Assembly: GCA_963969495.1 (NCBI GenBank)
Contig: OZ018321.1
Location: 124,262,521 to 124,326,520 of the forward strand
Length of the DNA stretch: 64,000 nt
Direction of reading: 5' to 3'
DNA from: Ceratothoa steindachneri
Lineage: Eukaryota > Arthropoda > Malacostraca > Isopoda > Cymothoidae
In this document: one piece after another, positions 1 to 12,040 of the stretch
How the letters are laid out: each line of letters opens with the position of its first letter
How positions within the stretch are numbered: position 1 is the first letter of the stretch
Position numbers and translations under genes: made by a program
Notes under the pieces: model-generated
Database searches by the model: none
What the model saw: the letters and a program-made list of their open reading frames with translations, nothing else
Told to the model about the DNA's origin: nothing

Positions 1-159
1 ACAGCTTATAGGGATAGGCCTAATTACGTATGGTGGTCAGGGAGTGTGCGCTCTAGAGCAGGCAGGCGAGATAGTATAAAGAGTGGAGTAAGTAATCTAC
101 TACCATATTTTTACAGAGAACCTTTTCCCTTGGGGGGGGGGGGGCATAAAATATTGAAC

Positions 160-678
160 ATGGACCCACAGGACTTCACCAGAAGGCTCCCACTTCGGCT
201 AATTCAGAACGGGATAAAACGGAGACCACAGGATGTAGCACAAAGCATTTTCAAGGATTTACAAATCACCCTGATCAAATGCATAGAGACAGCTAATGGA
301 GTTGTTGTCGTCTGTGCGAAAAACAAAAATGTCGAACTGCTCCTTTCATCGGCAGGAACAATCACTTTAAGGAAAATTGACTTAGAGGCTAAAGTACCAC
401 CACAGATTATTGCCAACCGAAGCCTTATATGCAGTAAGGTAGAATTATGGGTAAGTGAACACTTCCCAGACGAAATAAAACATGAAATATTGGAACAAAA
501 ACCCTTGATGAAGATACATGACATAATCAAAGTTAAGGATACGACACATATGTTCCAACTAGTGTGCGAGTCATCCGAGATTGCAACAAAGGCACTACAG
601 AATGGAATCGTTGCATACAGTATGAGAATCCTAACTTGTAACATTCAAAGGGACCAGTATCACAATCTGTTCAATTAG
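160..678 (+). pseudogene. LINE ORF1 (gag-like RNA-binding protein), truncated
   Basis: Gag-like first ORF of copy A. The likely start is the ATG at 160 (protein begins MDPQDFTRRLPLRL) rather than the upstream in-frame ATG at 46, because copy B on the minus strand has the equivalent start near 52042 (MDQQDFIKRLPF) and the sequence before 160 matches copy B's non-coding leader. About 173 residues remain. They end with CNIQRDQYHN, the entry to the zinc-knuckle region that in copy B continues with Cys and His residues (FCFRCYKMEHHNTANC). The frame ends in a short aberrant tail at the deletion junction. ORF1 proteins of this kind bind element RNA and assemble the retrotransposition particle in the cytoplasm. 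The knuckles are lost here, so the protein would be non-functional. Confidence 0.75.
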
Positions 679-839
679 TTCGTCAATTATTTGTTTTTCA
701 AAGTCTATATCGTAGTTTTAAGGACAGAAACGGGAAATTAATCGGAGTTGATCACGAGATTAAAAAATTGTTCAGGCAACATTGAGAAAGGAGTGTTCAA
801 CATCGGCGAAGAGGAAACAAATAATTAACGAACTAATTG

Positions 840-2130
840 AACGGATTGATTGGACTTTCAGATATCACTAGGTAGAAGAGGAACGTTATGCGAAAGAAGG
901 ATTTAACGCCAAAATCACAATCAAGGAATTAAAGAATACCATTTCAAATTTTAAACAAAAGGCCGCTGGGAAATCGGGCCTCACCAGAAGTATCGGATAA
1001 TATACTAGAAGGATAAGGAGCGTGTTTAACGCCTGTATAAACAAGGGATACTTCCCCGATGAGTTAAAAATAGCCAAAATGATATTCATACCGAAGCCGG
1101 GAAAACCACCTTCGCAGGTCGAAAACTTCCGATCTATATCTGTTCTCGATTCATCGGGAAGGTGTTTGAAAAAATCCTGAACACAAGATTAAATGAATAT
1201 CTCACAGAAAACAATCTCTGGAACAATCAACTATTCGGCTTCAGAAAGAACAGGTATACGGAGATGGCCCTCAGCGTGATTACCCCAAAAATAAGCAAAG
1301 TAAAAGGAGAGAAATGCAGTATAGACATTGTATACCGGGACGTGTCGAAAACGTTCGATAAAGTCTGGCAAAGAGGCATACAACATGAAATTCTAAATTT
1401 GAAAATGACAACTATTTGGAAAGAATTTTATGCGACTATGTCATGGAAAGATATGCATACATAGACACGGGGAATTGCTAAGGTGAAAGATTTAAGATTA
1501 ATGCGAGCCTCGATCAGGGAGGGTGTTTAAGTCTTTTGCTATACTCAGTTTATACCTCGGACATTCCCCAACCCACGAATGATGGTTGTTTGAACATACA
1601 CTGCGTTGATGATTTCACTCAATTAATTCTGTGTGTTTATCTAAGCTTCAGATGAAGTCCAGAGTAACGGCAACAGAAATATAAAATCTAAACGAGTATG
1701 AACTCAAATGGAAAATTAAAACGAATAAAGATAAATTTAAAATTATACCTATGTATCGCAAAAACCTATCTGACGTTTACGTATATAAAGAGCGATACAA
1801 ATATAATGGTGATAGCAAGATTTTAGGCCTAACTATTACCAAAAAGGGTTACAAGAAAAACGTAACCGAAAGAATAAACAAAGCACGAAGCATGCTAATT
1901 TTCCTCTACAGATTAATAAATTTACACATGAAAAATAAGAAAAAGATCTAACAGGCCATAATAAAGCTTACCTTGATATATCCAACAAGAAGCAATCTAA
2001 CAATAATTCAGAATAAGGCAGTATACATAATTACGAACACGCGACGAGTAGAGAGGAAAAAAGAAAGAGACGTACACATCGAAACGAAAATAAAACCATT
2101 AAACAAAATAATTAAAAAAGAGTAAAAAAA
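840..2130 (+). pseudogene. Reverse transcriptase remnant of LINE copy A
   Basis: Decayed RT read across frames. N-terminal segment (about 890-1130): helix-rich sequence, then VFNACINKGYFPDELKIAKM and IPKPGKPPSQVENFRSISVL, the usual start of a Jockey-type RT. The frame at 1162-1464 gives FEKILNTRLNEYL and QLFGFRKNRYTEMAL. It then has DIVYRDVSKTFDKVWQRG, which matches RT motif A but with Asp-Val-Ser-Lys spacing and Thr where Ala is usual. A YADD-type box is not intact; near 1600 CVDDFTQLI is readable. The thumb is at 1690-2130, including the frame 1751-1951 with ILGLTITKKGY. Multiple stops separate these blocks. RT copies the element RNA at the nicked target; this copy cannot do so. Confidence 0.75.
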
Positions 2131-2970
2131 AATCATAGAAAAAACACGTGAAGAAATAGGAGAGGAACTAAGTAATCAAATAGCACGAGGGGTTAGATGG
2201 AGACAACATATGCTGTTTACTAGGGCTAAAAACAACGCGGACCAAAAGGAAAAGGAGGAAATTAGCGTGTGAACCAAATAAGGAAACCCGATTGTGACAA
2301 AAATTTCACGAATAATGACAAAACTCACCGGATTGGACTTAATACCCACAAGGAATGACAAAACTAACCCAAAAGTGCAAATGAACGAGAAAAGAAATAG
2401 AACATGAATAAAGAAGATAATTAAACAAATAATTATTCAAGGGACATGAGCCCACACAACAGATACATATACGAGAATTATGCTACAAAAATCACATCAA
2501 CTCGTTATTAGCATAGAAGGAAACCGAATAACGCTAACAACGGTTTGAACGCCTATCTCATACACACATAACATAATAACAGAACAACCACATAATTAAA
2601 CAAACAGAGACACTTTCACTCTAACTTATTTCGAACTTAACTCTAAAATTAGTTTATAGTACAGAGATTAGCTTGATCTCCACGTAACTTGCACCTCTCT
2701 GCAAACCTCCAACTTCCTTCCGCTTCAATCAACTTCCTCATTTACCGCCATCCAAAGATGGGCCTAACACTAACACCAGGGACAGGTACAGCAAATAGTA
2801 ACAATTTAAAGCTAGGAAAACATAACAACGCTGTGGTCTGGGTCCCACGTTAAGCAGGTCCACAGGTCAACTTAGTCATCCTCCAAGCCTTTGACTTTAT
2901 TTCAGTCTGTCCTATCCTTACTTCTTTCTTCTTCCCCTCCCTCTCTTCCACTCTCCGGAACTTCTTTTCC
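2131..2970 (+). other. C-terminal tail and 3' UTR of LINE copy A
   Basis: The stretch 2131-2290 encodes a peptide (KIIEKTREEIGEELSNQIAR and onward) that aligns with the minus-strand peptide at 49959-50150 in copy B (EKTQEEIGEELNNQIERV), so this is the element's C-terminus. From about 2400 to 2970 the sequence is non-coding. It shares blocks with copy B, including a G/C-rich box around 2830-2870 and a pyrimidine-rich run at 2920-2965. The length of the shared 3' UTR, roughly 550 bases, is long for a LINE. Confidence 0.65.
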
Positions 2971-5380
2971 TCGTTGCCTTTAGGTGCAACTTTTCGAATT
3001 GCCGGTTTTCAAATTATATAAAAAAAATTCTCTCAATTTTCTTTTTAGACATTTAAAGAGCATCTAATTCATTTTGCATTTGTGAACAGAAAAATCTAAT
3101 AACCAGAGGGAAATTCTCTCATAATTAAAATATTGATGTTAGATTTTTTTTAATTTAGTTTTAGGTGTGTGCAACCAAGAATGATTATATATTTACACCC
3201 GGGTTTGGGTTTATGTCTGAAGTATCCGCCCCTTCAGCCAAACTTCCTCTTTTCTCAGCCTGACTTGAGACTGGCTATGACAGAGTTATGCTAGATATTT
3301 CATTTCATTAAAAAAATAAACACTGGATAAGAATTAGGGCAAATAAGATGCCTTTACTTTAATTAAAAAATGTAGGAAGAAACGTCATTTGAAAATAATA
3401 AGAGTTATAAACGAGAATCTTTCCTCCTCTCCTTGAGCTTTTGCACAATAAATATGTCCAAGATGGGAATTTTGCAATTACTTAATGAAACCCAAGATTT
3501 ATTTCACATTTCTAAAAGGAAAGCGCCCTTATATTCAAGGGAAAATTATTTCATAATTAAAATTATTATGAGTTTCAAATTTTAAATCTATCATGTAATT
3601 TAGGATCATAAAATAATGACTTACAAAAGAGTAAATCGAATAGTAAAACAAAATAAAAGCTAGACATTGTTTTATTTAATTATAACATTGAGGTTAATGT
3701 CATTTTTTCTCTCATATATTGTGCTAAATAAAGAAAAGAAATGCAATTCTTAAAAGAGAAAGTTTTCCTATAGAAATGAATGAAAAGGTTGTAAACTATA
3801 ATTTAAAATTGAATATGTTCTAATATAATATTTAAATTTCACGTAAATTGATTAAATAAACACATTATTAATATATTACGTTCAAGAATATTAGATGACT
3901 TAATTCGATGGCTGAGAAAACAGCAGGCTTGACTTCCTTAAAGGCACTAGTAGCAATTTGCGGCCACTTCAATGAAGGTTTGCAACGTTTGTGTGTAGCC
4001 TTCAGGGTTCATTTAGCAAGGCTATATTAAAGGTCATTTTATACAAAATTCCTGTAAAAATGAACATACCTAGTATTTACCTAAGATATTTATACGTAGC
4101 TGGTGCACTGAAATTGCGTATGGCTGTACCTCTATCAGGTTGAATTGAGATGCCCTCGCTACTTAGGAGTATCGAAAAAATCGAGTCGATCAACCTCTAA
4201 TTCGCATTTTTTTGGTAGTAACTTCAAACCAGAGGCTAGTAGGCAGTCAAATAATTGCTTAAGTCATAAAAGAAGTCTTTTGTGGTAGGATAGTAGACCA
4301 ATATATCGTTTATGGAAGAGAAGACGAGTGGAATCTGTTACATGAATTCGCTAGGACAACACCCAAACATTTTTGAAGAGGACATTAAACCATGTAGCAT
4401 GTACAAAAACACATAGATATCCCACAAATGGCGTGGTAATACGCATTTGTTCCTGACTCCACGCTTTAACCGGGATTTGATGAAAATCTTTTAACAGATA
4501 AAATTTAAAAAATACGTGTTTATCTGTGATTTGAGCCGTAAAATTCGACATGAAGGGAGTTTAGGGAACATATGTCACACAGTGGTCTATGAGATCCATT
4601 GCGGATCTGTTCTCTTATTATGGCTCAATTTCGTCTCCTCATCCAAATGACTGAACTAAACATTGTTTTCACCCCTAAACAAATGACAACGTCAGAACCT
4701 GCTAGAGGAAGAAAAATGTCTGGAAGGTTTTACTAGTGCAGTGTGTTTCAGAGGGATTTGCAATGAAACTTGCGAGTGTTTCATGTATCCATTTCCTGAT
4801 AGATCAGCAGGAACATTATTATGTATAATTAATCGTTACTAGAGATTCTGTATAAACATTTGACTGTTAAGCACTCGCATAACTTGAAAGATCCAGAAAC
4901 AGCTAACCACACAAACTAAATAAGGTTCGCTTTGAGCCAAGGCGAAAATGAGGAATAAAAAAGAGTTTTTATGGAGGCAACCAAATAAAAGAATAGTCTT
5001 AGTTGCTTAAATTTACAAAGACGTAAATTTTAATCTATTAACTAATGTTTACTTTTACATTTTTTTACTTTCCATAGCTTTTATCTTTTTAGTTTGCACT
5101 TATTCGCCCCCTACCAATTCCCTCAAATACAAAATACTTATAACATAGGAATGACCCCAACCCTCGATTCCTACGACTGTAAAAGGCAGTTCAGCCTCCT
5201 CAGCCGGCCGTTCAGCCATCTGGCTTAGGAGACGAAATTACGCTATAATAAGAGAAAAGATCCCCCCTTTCCTATTTGGAACCAGCTATAATGGGAATGC
5301 CCACGCAAATCACATTTTCTAATTATACCTTCCTTCTTCATTCCTAAGGTATCATCCTTCCCGGTTCTGAGTTTGGTCGG
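2971..5380. other. AT-rich sequence without recognisable genes
   Basis: No frame here carries recognisable protein motifs. The composition is strongly AT-rich with frequent stops on both strands. The only structure seen is a dispersed inverted repeat, listed separately (4604-4656 with 5210-5262). Confidence 0.6.
4604..5262. repeat. Inverted repeat with about 53-bp arms
   Basis: The left arm 4604-4656 and the reverse complement of 5210-5262 share the blocks TCTCTTATTAT, AATTTCGTCTCCT and a following ATGRCTGAAC, roughly 75-80 percent identical by eye. They enclose about 550 bases of AT-rich, non-coding sequence. This could be the ends of a non-autonomous DNA element, or two oppositely oriented insertions of one repeat. 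No target duplication was identified. Confidence 0.5.
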
Positions 5381-5560
5381 GGGAGAGTAACGTGCGCGTG
5401 CGGAGACAGGGTAGCACTTTTATGTGTATATAATGAAGTGGCAGGAGGTCTAGACCTTCTTCGCTCCCACGATGAATGTGTCGTCTGGCTGATAGCGGTG
5501 CCGTTGGTAGTTGACCCTAAGATTGAGCTAGTGGCGCAGCCGGAAGACGCCGAATATCGT
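5381..5560 (+). other. Possible solo LTR end with tRNA-type primer binding site
   Basis: A TATA-like box (TGTGTATATAATG, about 5421-5433) is followed about 100 bases later by TGGCGCAGCCGG at 5532-5543. That string resembles the TGGCGCAGTCGG-type primer binding site of some insect Ty3/gypsy elements. No second LTR, gag or pol frame was found nearby, so this could be coincidental. It is recorded as a weak candidate only. Confidence 0.25.
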
Positions 5561-5879
5561 AATAAATATGAGAACAGGAGGTTACGTTCTTCTGAATTTA
5601 AATATGAATTGCTTTGGTGAAACGTTGCTTCTGAAAGTTTTAAAACTTTAGCAAGATGTACTTAAGTGGCTTTGGAGAGCGAAAGCGGTATCATGGAGGT
5701 CGGGTCTCATTTATGGAAAGCAAGTGAATATGATTGTAGGGGAATCGTCCCTCCCCCTTCTCTCGTGGCGGAGTCACGAGGCAGTTACCGCAAAGACATC
5801 CGGCCACAGGCACCGTTGGGGCAAGCGCTTAACCGCAGCGCAGCACCACTCGGCGCTATGAAAGACCTAAAGGTTTAAA

Positions 5880-7150
5880 TGCAAGGTCTCCCCCAGGAGA
5901 GTGAGCTTTAATTTCACGTCAAATAAGAAATTGGAGACGTGTTTCTCCCAAGCTCGAAGGCTAACGAGCAGCCGATGTAAGACTTGATGGGAAAAACCGT
6001 TTGGCATAAGAACCCTCCTGGGCCCGCCATCAAACCCCTCCCCCTCTTAGCTCTCCCCAGTGGGGTGACAACTTATAAATAAGCAACAGTGAGGAAAATC
6101 GAGGTATGTAGTATACGTCAGTCTCTAGGTGACGAAGTCCCCGAATTAAGATCGGGCTACCGAGACTGGAGAGGTAGATTACTTGGCTTGCCAGACCAAG
6201 AAGTACTCTTCAAGAGAGGCAGGGCTACCTACCTTAAGGGGTTAAGAAGCAGCTCATCCTCGAGCTAGTCACTGGTTATCAAACCAAACGATAAGTTAAC
6301 TTTGTTAAGTTCAACTTACTCTCGTCAAAGAGACTTCTCATATGCTGGTGCATCTTAAACACCAGGGCTATTCCTCGTCCTTGAGGAATTAAGAAAAGAA
6401 GAAGAAAAAGGCTTTCCCCCGAGCCCGTTACTCGGTGGCCACACCGAACTCATAAGTTAACTTGGTTGAGAAACCAAGTTCAACTTATTCTCGTCAGAGA
6501 AACCCCCCTGCGTTATACTCGCCCTTGAAGAAGACTGAAACTAAGAAGAAGCTCATCCTCAATCTAGTTCCTGGTTACCAAACCGAACTTTAAGTAAGTT
6601 ATTCTCATCAGAGAACCCCCCCCCGCATCAAACCTCCCCCTTGAAGAAGACCCTCCCCGAGTTCAGTCCTCGCCCATTAGGGAGTTAATTAACGAAGGAT
6701 AAAAGCTCCCCCTCGAGCTCTTTACTCGTTGGTCACACCGCACTCCAAGTTAACTTGGTTTAAGAACCAAGTTCGACTCCCTCTCGCTAGAGAGACCACG
6801 ACTACCTTGGTGCCGCATAAAGCACCGTAATTGTTCTCATCCTTGAAGAACCCCTCCCGGAATACTGTGTGGACCCCCCAGCTGCTACCCTCGCCAAAAG
6901 GACATCGTGATCTTGGCCACCTACATCTGGCCAGGCGAAACGCGTCGTCAGACAATAACATTCCTGAGGGATTTAAACTCCAGTTGAGTCCGTAAGCCTA
7001 AATCTTATATTATTGAGGTGTGTAGCGAAATTCACCAATTTTAGAGGGTCAACTAATTGAATTAATTCTTGTTTATGATAATATTCAGAGTATTGCTGTA
7101 GTTAATGTTTAAATGTTGTGTATTCAATTGTTAAAGTTAAAATATAAGTT
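5880..7150 (+). repeat. Dispersed CT-rich repeat family, copy 1 (expanded)
   Basis: One of three related copies in the same orientation (others at 14940-16150 and 33640-34770). The shared order is: a block containing GACGAAATT or similar, a CT/AG-rich stretch with CCCTCCCCC-type runs, a TATA-like box (here TTATAAATAAGC near 6071), an 'ATCGAG' block, a roughly 150-bp module and an AT-rich tail. The module occurs four times here and once in the other copies. Possible LTR or leader of an LTR element, or a non-autonomous repeat. No coding content was recognised. Confidence 0.5.
6251..6870. repeat. Four imperfect tandem copies of a ~150-bp module
   Basis: Units start near 6251, 6409, 6550 and 6704 (spacings about 158, 141 and 154). 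Each has the order 'CTC-rich AGCTC box, TTACTCGGTGG- or TTATCAAACC-like box, GTTAAC, ACTCTCGTCAGAGA-like box, CTTGAAGAA-like box'. Units 2 and 4 contain a perfect or near-perfect hairpin (AACTTGGTT, short loop, AACCAAGTT, around 6459-6480 and 6753-6774). In unit 1 it is weaker and in unit 3 it is collapsed. The same module is present once in the other two family members (about 15270-15440 and 33905-34065). Confidence 0.7.
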
Positions 7151-10100
7151 TATTTTAAGAATTATTGTGCGTTTCTCTATATCCTTACGTGTTTCCAACA
7201 GCTCTATTCTTTAAGATATTAAGATATCAATATATTAGCACTCTTAGCACTCTTAGAACAAAAAGGGGGGGGCATTCTACGACAATGATCATTTGCGTCC
7301 TTTCGCGCGGAAGCCATAGGACAATAAGCCGCGATGTTTTTTACCTTTAAAGTTATGGTGAACAACATCAGCTAGATTTCTCAATTCCTAAATCGACAAA
7401 ATAATTTTCGTCTCAGTTTCCAGAGGATTGCAAGTTTTCTCGTCCAAGAACCCTGAGCTGTGTAGTTTTTTGATGCAGACTTGAGAGTGCTTGATGGCTC
7501 ACGGTATGCTAATGGAACGGTTAGTGTATTAACCTCACCAATTATTTCTCTCTATCTATCACATCTAGAGTTAGATTTCCTCAGGTTGCCCCAACTCAAG
7601 GGCATCTACTGAATAGTGAATTGACTGCGATTTTTTAAGGTAAAGGATTGTCCTTTGATCAGTCTTCTAAAGATTTCCTACAGAAAAGATTTGAAAGGGA
7701 TGTAAATCATACTTTAACATTCCTCACAATCTAATAATATATTTAGATTTCTCCTAAATTCATTCAATAAAAACCTTATCAAAATACTACGTTAAAAATA
7801 TTAGCCATAATTCCCGACTATATTTCACAGAAAAAAAATTCCATTTATATTTAATAATTTTATTGAAATGAATACAACCCTTGACAGCTGCCATTTGTCA
7901 TTCAAGGTTTAGAAATATCTGACACGGTTAGTTTAGTAAACAAGCTTACTTTATATTTATTAACAAAGTCTACAGGTATACTTCTCTTTTGTCTCAAATC
8001 AAGGAGCACGAAGCTCGGCTAAATGAGGAGGAATTTATTGGAGATTGATGTAAACGTTGTCATGAAGTGACAGATCTCTCACGTAGGCGAGCAATAATAG
8101 GCTGCGGATAGTTGAAGGTGCCAGGCGTCAAAATCATGGAGTTATAGAGGTCGATTTTTAAACATATCAATTTAAAATTTTTAATTAAATTGTGAAAAAA
8201 TCTTTAGAGTAGCGCTGATAATGTTAAATATAAGCTTATAGACACCAGGGAAGAAGAAGGATATATTGTAGATGACAAAGGGGAAAACGAATAATGCTAT
8301 TCTGAGGAGTTTCACACTGCAAAAGAATTGCTTAATTTTGCAATAAAATATATTGACACGTAGTAGTTTCTGACTTGATTTTCTTCGATCCACCTAGAAA
8401 ATATTTAAATGCCGGTCATGATCAAATTTAACTAAATTGTGGAAATCTTAATTACTTAAAGTAAATGACTAATACTTAAATTTAGGATCTACCTGGATGG
8501 TCATTTAGCAAATCAAAACCGTGAATGGGATAAGGCCCTCTGATACTAGAGCAAGGGTTAATATTCAGCTTACTACTAAATTCAGATTAGATTACTAGAG
8601 CGGGCGAGAAGCTAATATATACTCATATCTAACTAATACGTATTTTGAATTACCTTTTCCTGTTTATATCTCTTAAATCATCTACAACTTATCTTGTACT
8701 AAGTAGCGAATGTAGCAGGCAGAGGATTATGAATAATATAGCGAGTTGTGTAAAGCAATTCATGACACGGGGTGTTATAACTGCTTAAATAAAACTTAAT
8801 CTTCCATGGATAGGAGTAGGGTGACGGAAGGGTACTTTAAGCCGCTGGTTTGTCATTCATTTATTGCTTTAATTGATCAGCCTGAATGTTCTGGACTTTT
8901 TTCATTGTTATATGATAATGAGTTAACTTTATGTAGAACACTTGCAAGATACTACTAATTTGAACCAAATTTTCCTACTGTCGCATCAAGATAAAACTAG
9001 GTCAAGATTCGTAGCAATAAAGCTGTCCACCCAAATTTGGCATATAGTTCTGTTTTATGAAACAAAATATAGTTTAAATCATTTACACACGCTTAAGTAA
9101 CAACTGACATGGGACAAGTGCCTGGTGTCGTGAAGGTGCACCTCTATCCGGTGAAAGTTCAGCAAATCGAAATGGCATTGATTTGACAAATAGACGGAAT
9201 GGCCCTAGAGAACTGTTGACACATGCTCTCTCGATAACTGTTAAAAATCCCGTGAAATTTGTAGGAGGCGAATTAGGGGTTCAAAAAGACCTGACAAATG
9301 CGTTACTTAAATAATGAATAGGATTTATGTTGAGTAAACATGTTGACCACACCATTCTTCAGATCTCTCCAGTATGCTCATCGAACCAAATCTGGGCATT
9401 GAGCCTGCTGACAGGGTGCACTCTTCTGAGAAATAATCCCATCTTTTTAAGGTAATATGAAGTACATGAATGGATAAATATTGAAGCCGAGCAGAGGAAC
9501 TTGGCGGCCGCCGGCTAATGAAGTGTTTAGACGAGTACTGCTTAACCTGGCGGGCGCGCCCCATAGAGGGCCATCCCCTTGGGAGAAACAGGAGTTTTTC
9601 AAATTGTATTCGTTATTCTCTCAACGAGAGCATGGACTAATATTAAAAGTTTATAGAAAAATGCAAAAGTATCCATTATTGATTTAGTTTTATATAATAT
9701 CCTCTAGTTTAAGGAAATACTAAATAGGACCTATGTAATGTAAGCAAACTCTACCTATTGGACTTAATAATCTAATTCATCATTGATCTTTCTTATCTAA
9801 TAAGCATTTGGGACTAACAAACCAATAATTATGATTCTTTATATAGTTTACATTGCTTTAAAATAAAATCAAAATCCGTATTACATGGGATCTTTTCTCT
9901 ATCTTGAATAGTCCGAAATTGATCAGCATTTCCGCTGCAAATCACAGAAATCGAGGTATACCACCTGATATTTCTTAGTCGCTCGCTCGCTCGTGGATAT
10001 GCTAGCCTACGCTTGCATGCCACTTTGCAAATATATTGTGCAATTCAAATCCGTGATTGATTAACTACGACTATGCCTTATCTCGTTCGTTATATTTATC

Positions 10101-10639
10101 TAAGCCTTGACAGCAGCGATAAGTTTGTTGGTGAATTAAAAGCAGCCATGAATTGCTCCTTTTCCTTTACGTTTCATTTCTGTTTGTAGTTTATCATGTT
10201 GGCGGTATTTAAATTAGATGGTGCTTTGCTAATGATTTGGTAGTGTTTATGATCAAGTATGATCTTAGTAATTTGTATCATTTATAAAGTTTATAATCAA
10301 CTGTTTATTATTAATCATGTTCTGGTTTTATGATCCCATAGTGATGCTTATCTTACCTTACAGGTGCCGTATGCTTTTTTCACAAATGTGTTTTGTCCAC
10401 TGAATATCAAATAATTTGGAAGGACTGTACATAAGTGGGAGGATCTTGAAGAATATATTCGATTTGGATTTTGTCTATCCATAAGGATGATGCAGAGGCC
10501 CCCTAGTGTGTGATATGATACAAGCCTGAGAAATGAATGAATGAGGCAATCATACTTAGATTGCTACTTGAGTACAACATATTCTGCTTTTTAAGACAAT
10601 CCCAAGTCACTCACAAGAAAAAAACGCTCAATAAAGCAA
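7151..10639. other. AT-rich sequence without recognisable genes
   Basis: Short open frames occur, but none shows protein-family motifs, consistent codon bias or support from neighbours. A CpG-richer pocket at about 9500-9580 opens frames on both strands; this looks compositional. Nothing else was seen. Confidence 0.55.
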
Positions 10640-12040
10640 GCTAAATTAAATTCCAGTTTGGCATTTCGAGAAAAATATTCCAAGGTTATTGACATTTACT
10701 ATGAAATCACTGTTTATTTCAACGATCAAGAGGAATCAGGTGATGATAAAGTTTCTCAAAAAACGAAGTATACGCCGTGCAGCAGAACTCGTTCGAATAA
10801 AGATAGTCCAAACAAACTTTCACAAATTTTACTGTCAACAATTTACTATAAAAATAGGATTAATAAATTGATCAAGACATCAAGGAGCAAATTCTCGAAC
10901 AATTAAAGATTCTACTTTTAGTGGCATCCAGTATGTAGAAATGACTGACAACGCTCACTGTTCTCAGCTACCAATGGGTAATCATTTCATATCAGGCAAC
11001 AATATTATGGAGGAAATGCTGTTATGTCATCCAGTGAAAAGTTATACAAGAGAAGGAAGTACGAGTATTTTACATGACGTGTCAAACTTCATTCAGGAAA
11101 ACCAACATTTGTGTGATTGCTATTGGGATAGCACTAATGTAGTTCCTTACTTCTTGATCTGCAATCTTTCTTAAGTACAAGGCGGAAAGAATAGAAAATA
11201 AATTTGTTATATTAAAACCCAGCATACTGCATTGTGAAGCCCTTGCATTGACAAATTTATTAGCTGAAAATTAGGTTGGCCTGAACATGGCCATCCATGT
11301 TGGGAACTTCATCCAACATAGAGATTAAAAAATCGTCAAGTTAAACTCCTGTGTTTTGGTAGGAAAAGAAGTTAAAATATTTCTACAATCACAGCCGAAA
11401 GCACAGCTTGATGACAAGTTCCAGTCAGAAGGTTTTCAGCTCTCTACCTTACCTATTGGACATCTTTGAGCGTTGAATGCTCTCAAAACTAACTTACAAG
11501 GGAAATGTATCAACATCCACACTAATCCATTATTTAAACTCTCCTCGTAAACTGGACCTGTGGAAGGGTTAAATTCAGCGGGTAAATACAGACAGGTTTA
11601 GTAACTTTTAATCTGCTCTCTTCTATGGTAACCTCAGTTCTGAGTTTGCAAACAGAAATAATCATATATCCCCAGTTATAGATGAGCAGCGTAAAGTCTA
11701 GAAATTCATCAAGTGTCACTTTTAATATGAAGTATCTAATGTTTCTGATTAGGTAGAATAGGAGTTGTTTTAGTTGAAGATTTCAAACGACTGGATCTAG
11801 AGACGTTCTGCGTCAAATAACCTCCTGTTTACCCTCTGATTTCGCATCAACCTCTTCCGTTGTAGATATCTTCGGAACTACGTATCTTTGTGAAGCTGTA
11901 TTCTCTACACGCATGGCTGCCAAGGACAATTAAAGACACAAGATGAATTTTGCGGCTGAATTACGTAATAAATTCTGCCATTCAACCCCCTATTCAAGAT
12001 CTAGTGACCAAGACTTAGTGTGAAGTATCTCACTAATTCC
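10640..12040 (+). pseudogene. hAT transposase relic (ZBED/SCAND3-like lineage)
   Basis: A decayed hAT-superfamily transposase read over three frames. Near 10870-10990 the reading is DIKEQILEQLK, then a one-base shift to DSTFSGIQYVEMTDNAHCSQ. The family normally has an Asp-rich 'DESTD' box here, so the catalytic Asp region is altered (EMTDNA). Next come NNIMEEMLLCHPVKSYTREG (about 11000-11060), HCEALALTNLL (11232-11264), the block EVKIFLQSQPKAQLDDKFQ (11369-11425) and LKTNLQGKCINIHT. The C-terminal dimerisation region GTTYLCEAVFSTRMAAKD (about 11877-11930) is clear. In an intact element the enzyme cuts and pastes via an RNase H fold with a C-terminal hAT dimerisation domain. An internal deletion after the His/Cys box and several stops show it is dead. 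No 8-bp target duplication or terminal repeats were located. Confidence 0.72.

Larger units (their letters stand above)
1..2970 (+). mobile_element. Jockey-superfamily LINE, copy A (5' end outside window, endonuclease deleted)
   Basis: A decayed non-LTR retrotransposon. Visible in order are a leader (1-159), an ORF1 gag-like frame (160-678), reverse transcriptase remnants (about 840-2130), a C-terminal tail (2131-2400) and a long 3' UTR ending near 2970. Leader, ORF1 start, C-terminal tail and 3' UTR all match, in reverse complement, the copy at 49190-52370. For example, the segments around 2650-2720 and 2835-2870 reappear at about 49552-49622 and 49385-49430. The apurinic-type endonuclease expected between ORF1 and RT is absent. 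ORF1 stops at the start of its zinc-knuckle region and RT-type sequence begins within about 150 bases. Stops and frameshifts show it is inactive. The class call is firm; the exact clade (Jockey versus a close relative) is inferred. Confidence 0.8.

Noticed and set aside
204..644. 146-codon minus-strand frame opposite LINE ORF1
   Set aside because: Shadow of the plus-strand ORF1, which has the family motifs; the same antisense frame appears opposite ORF1 in copy B.
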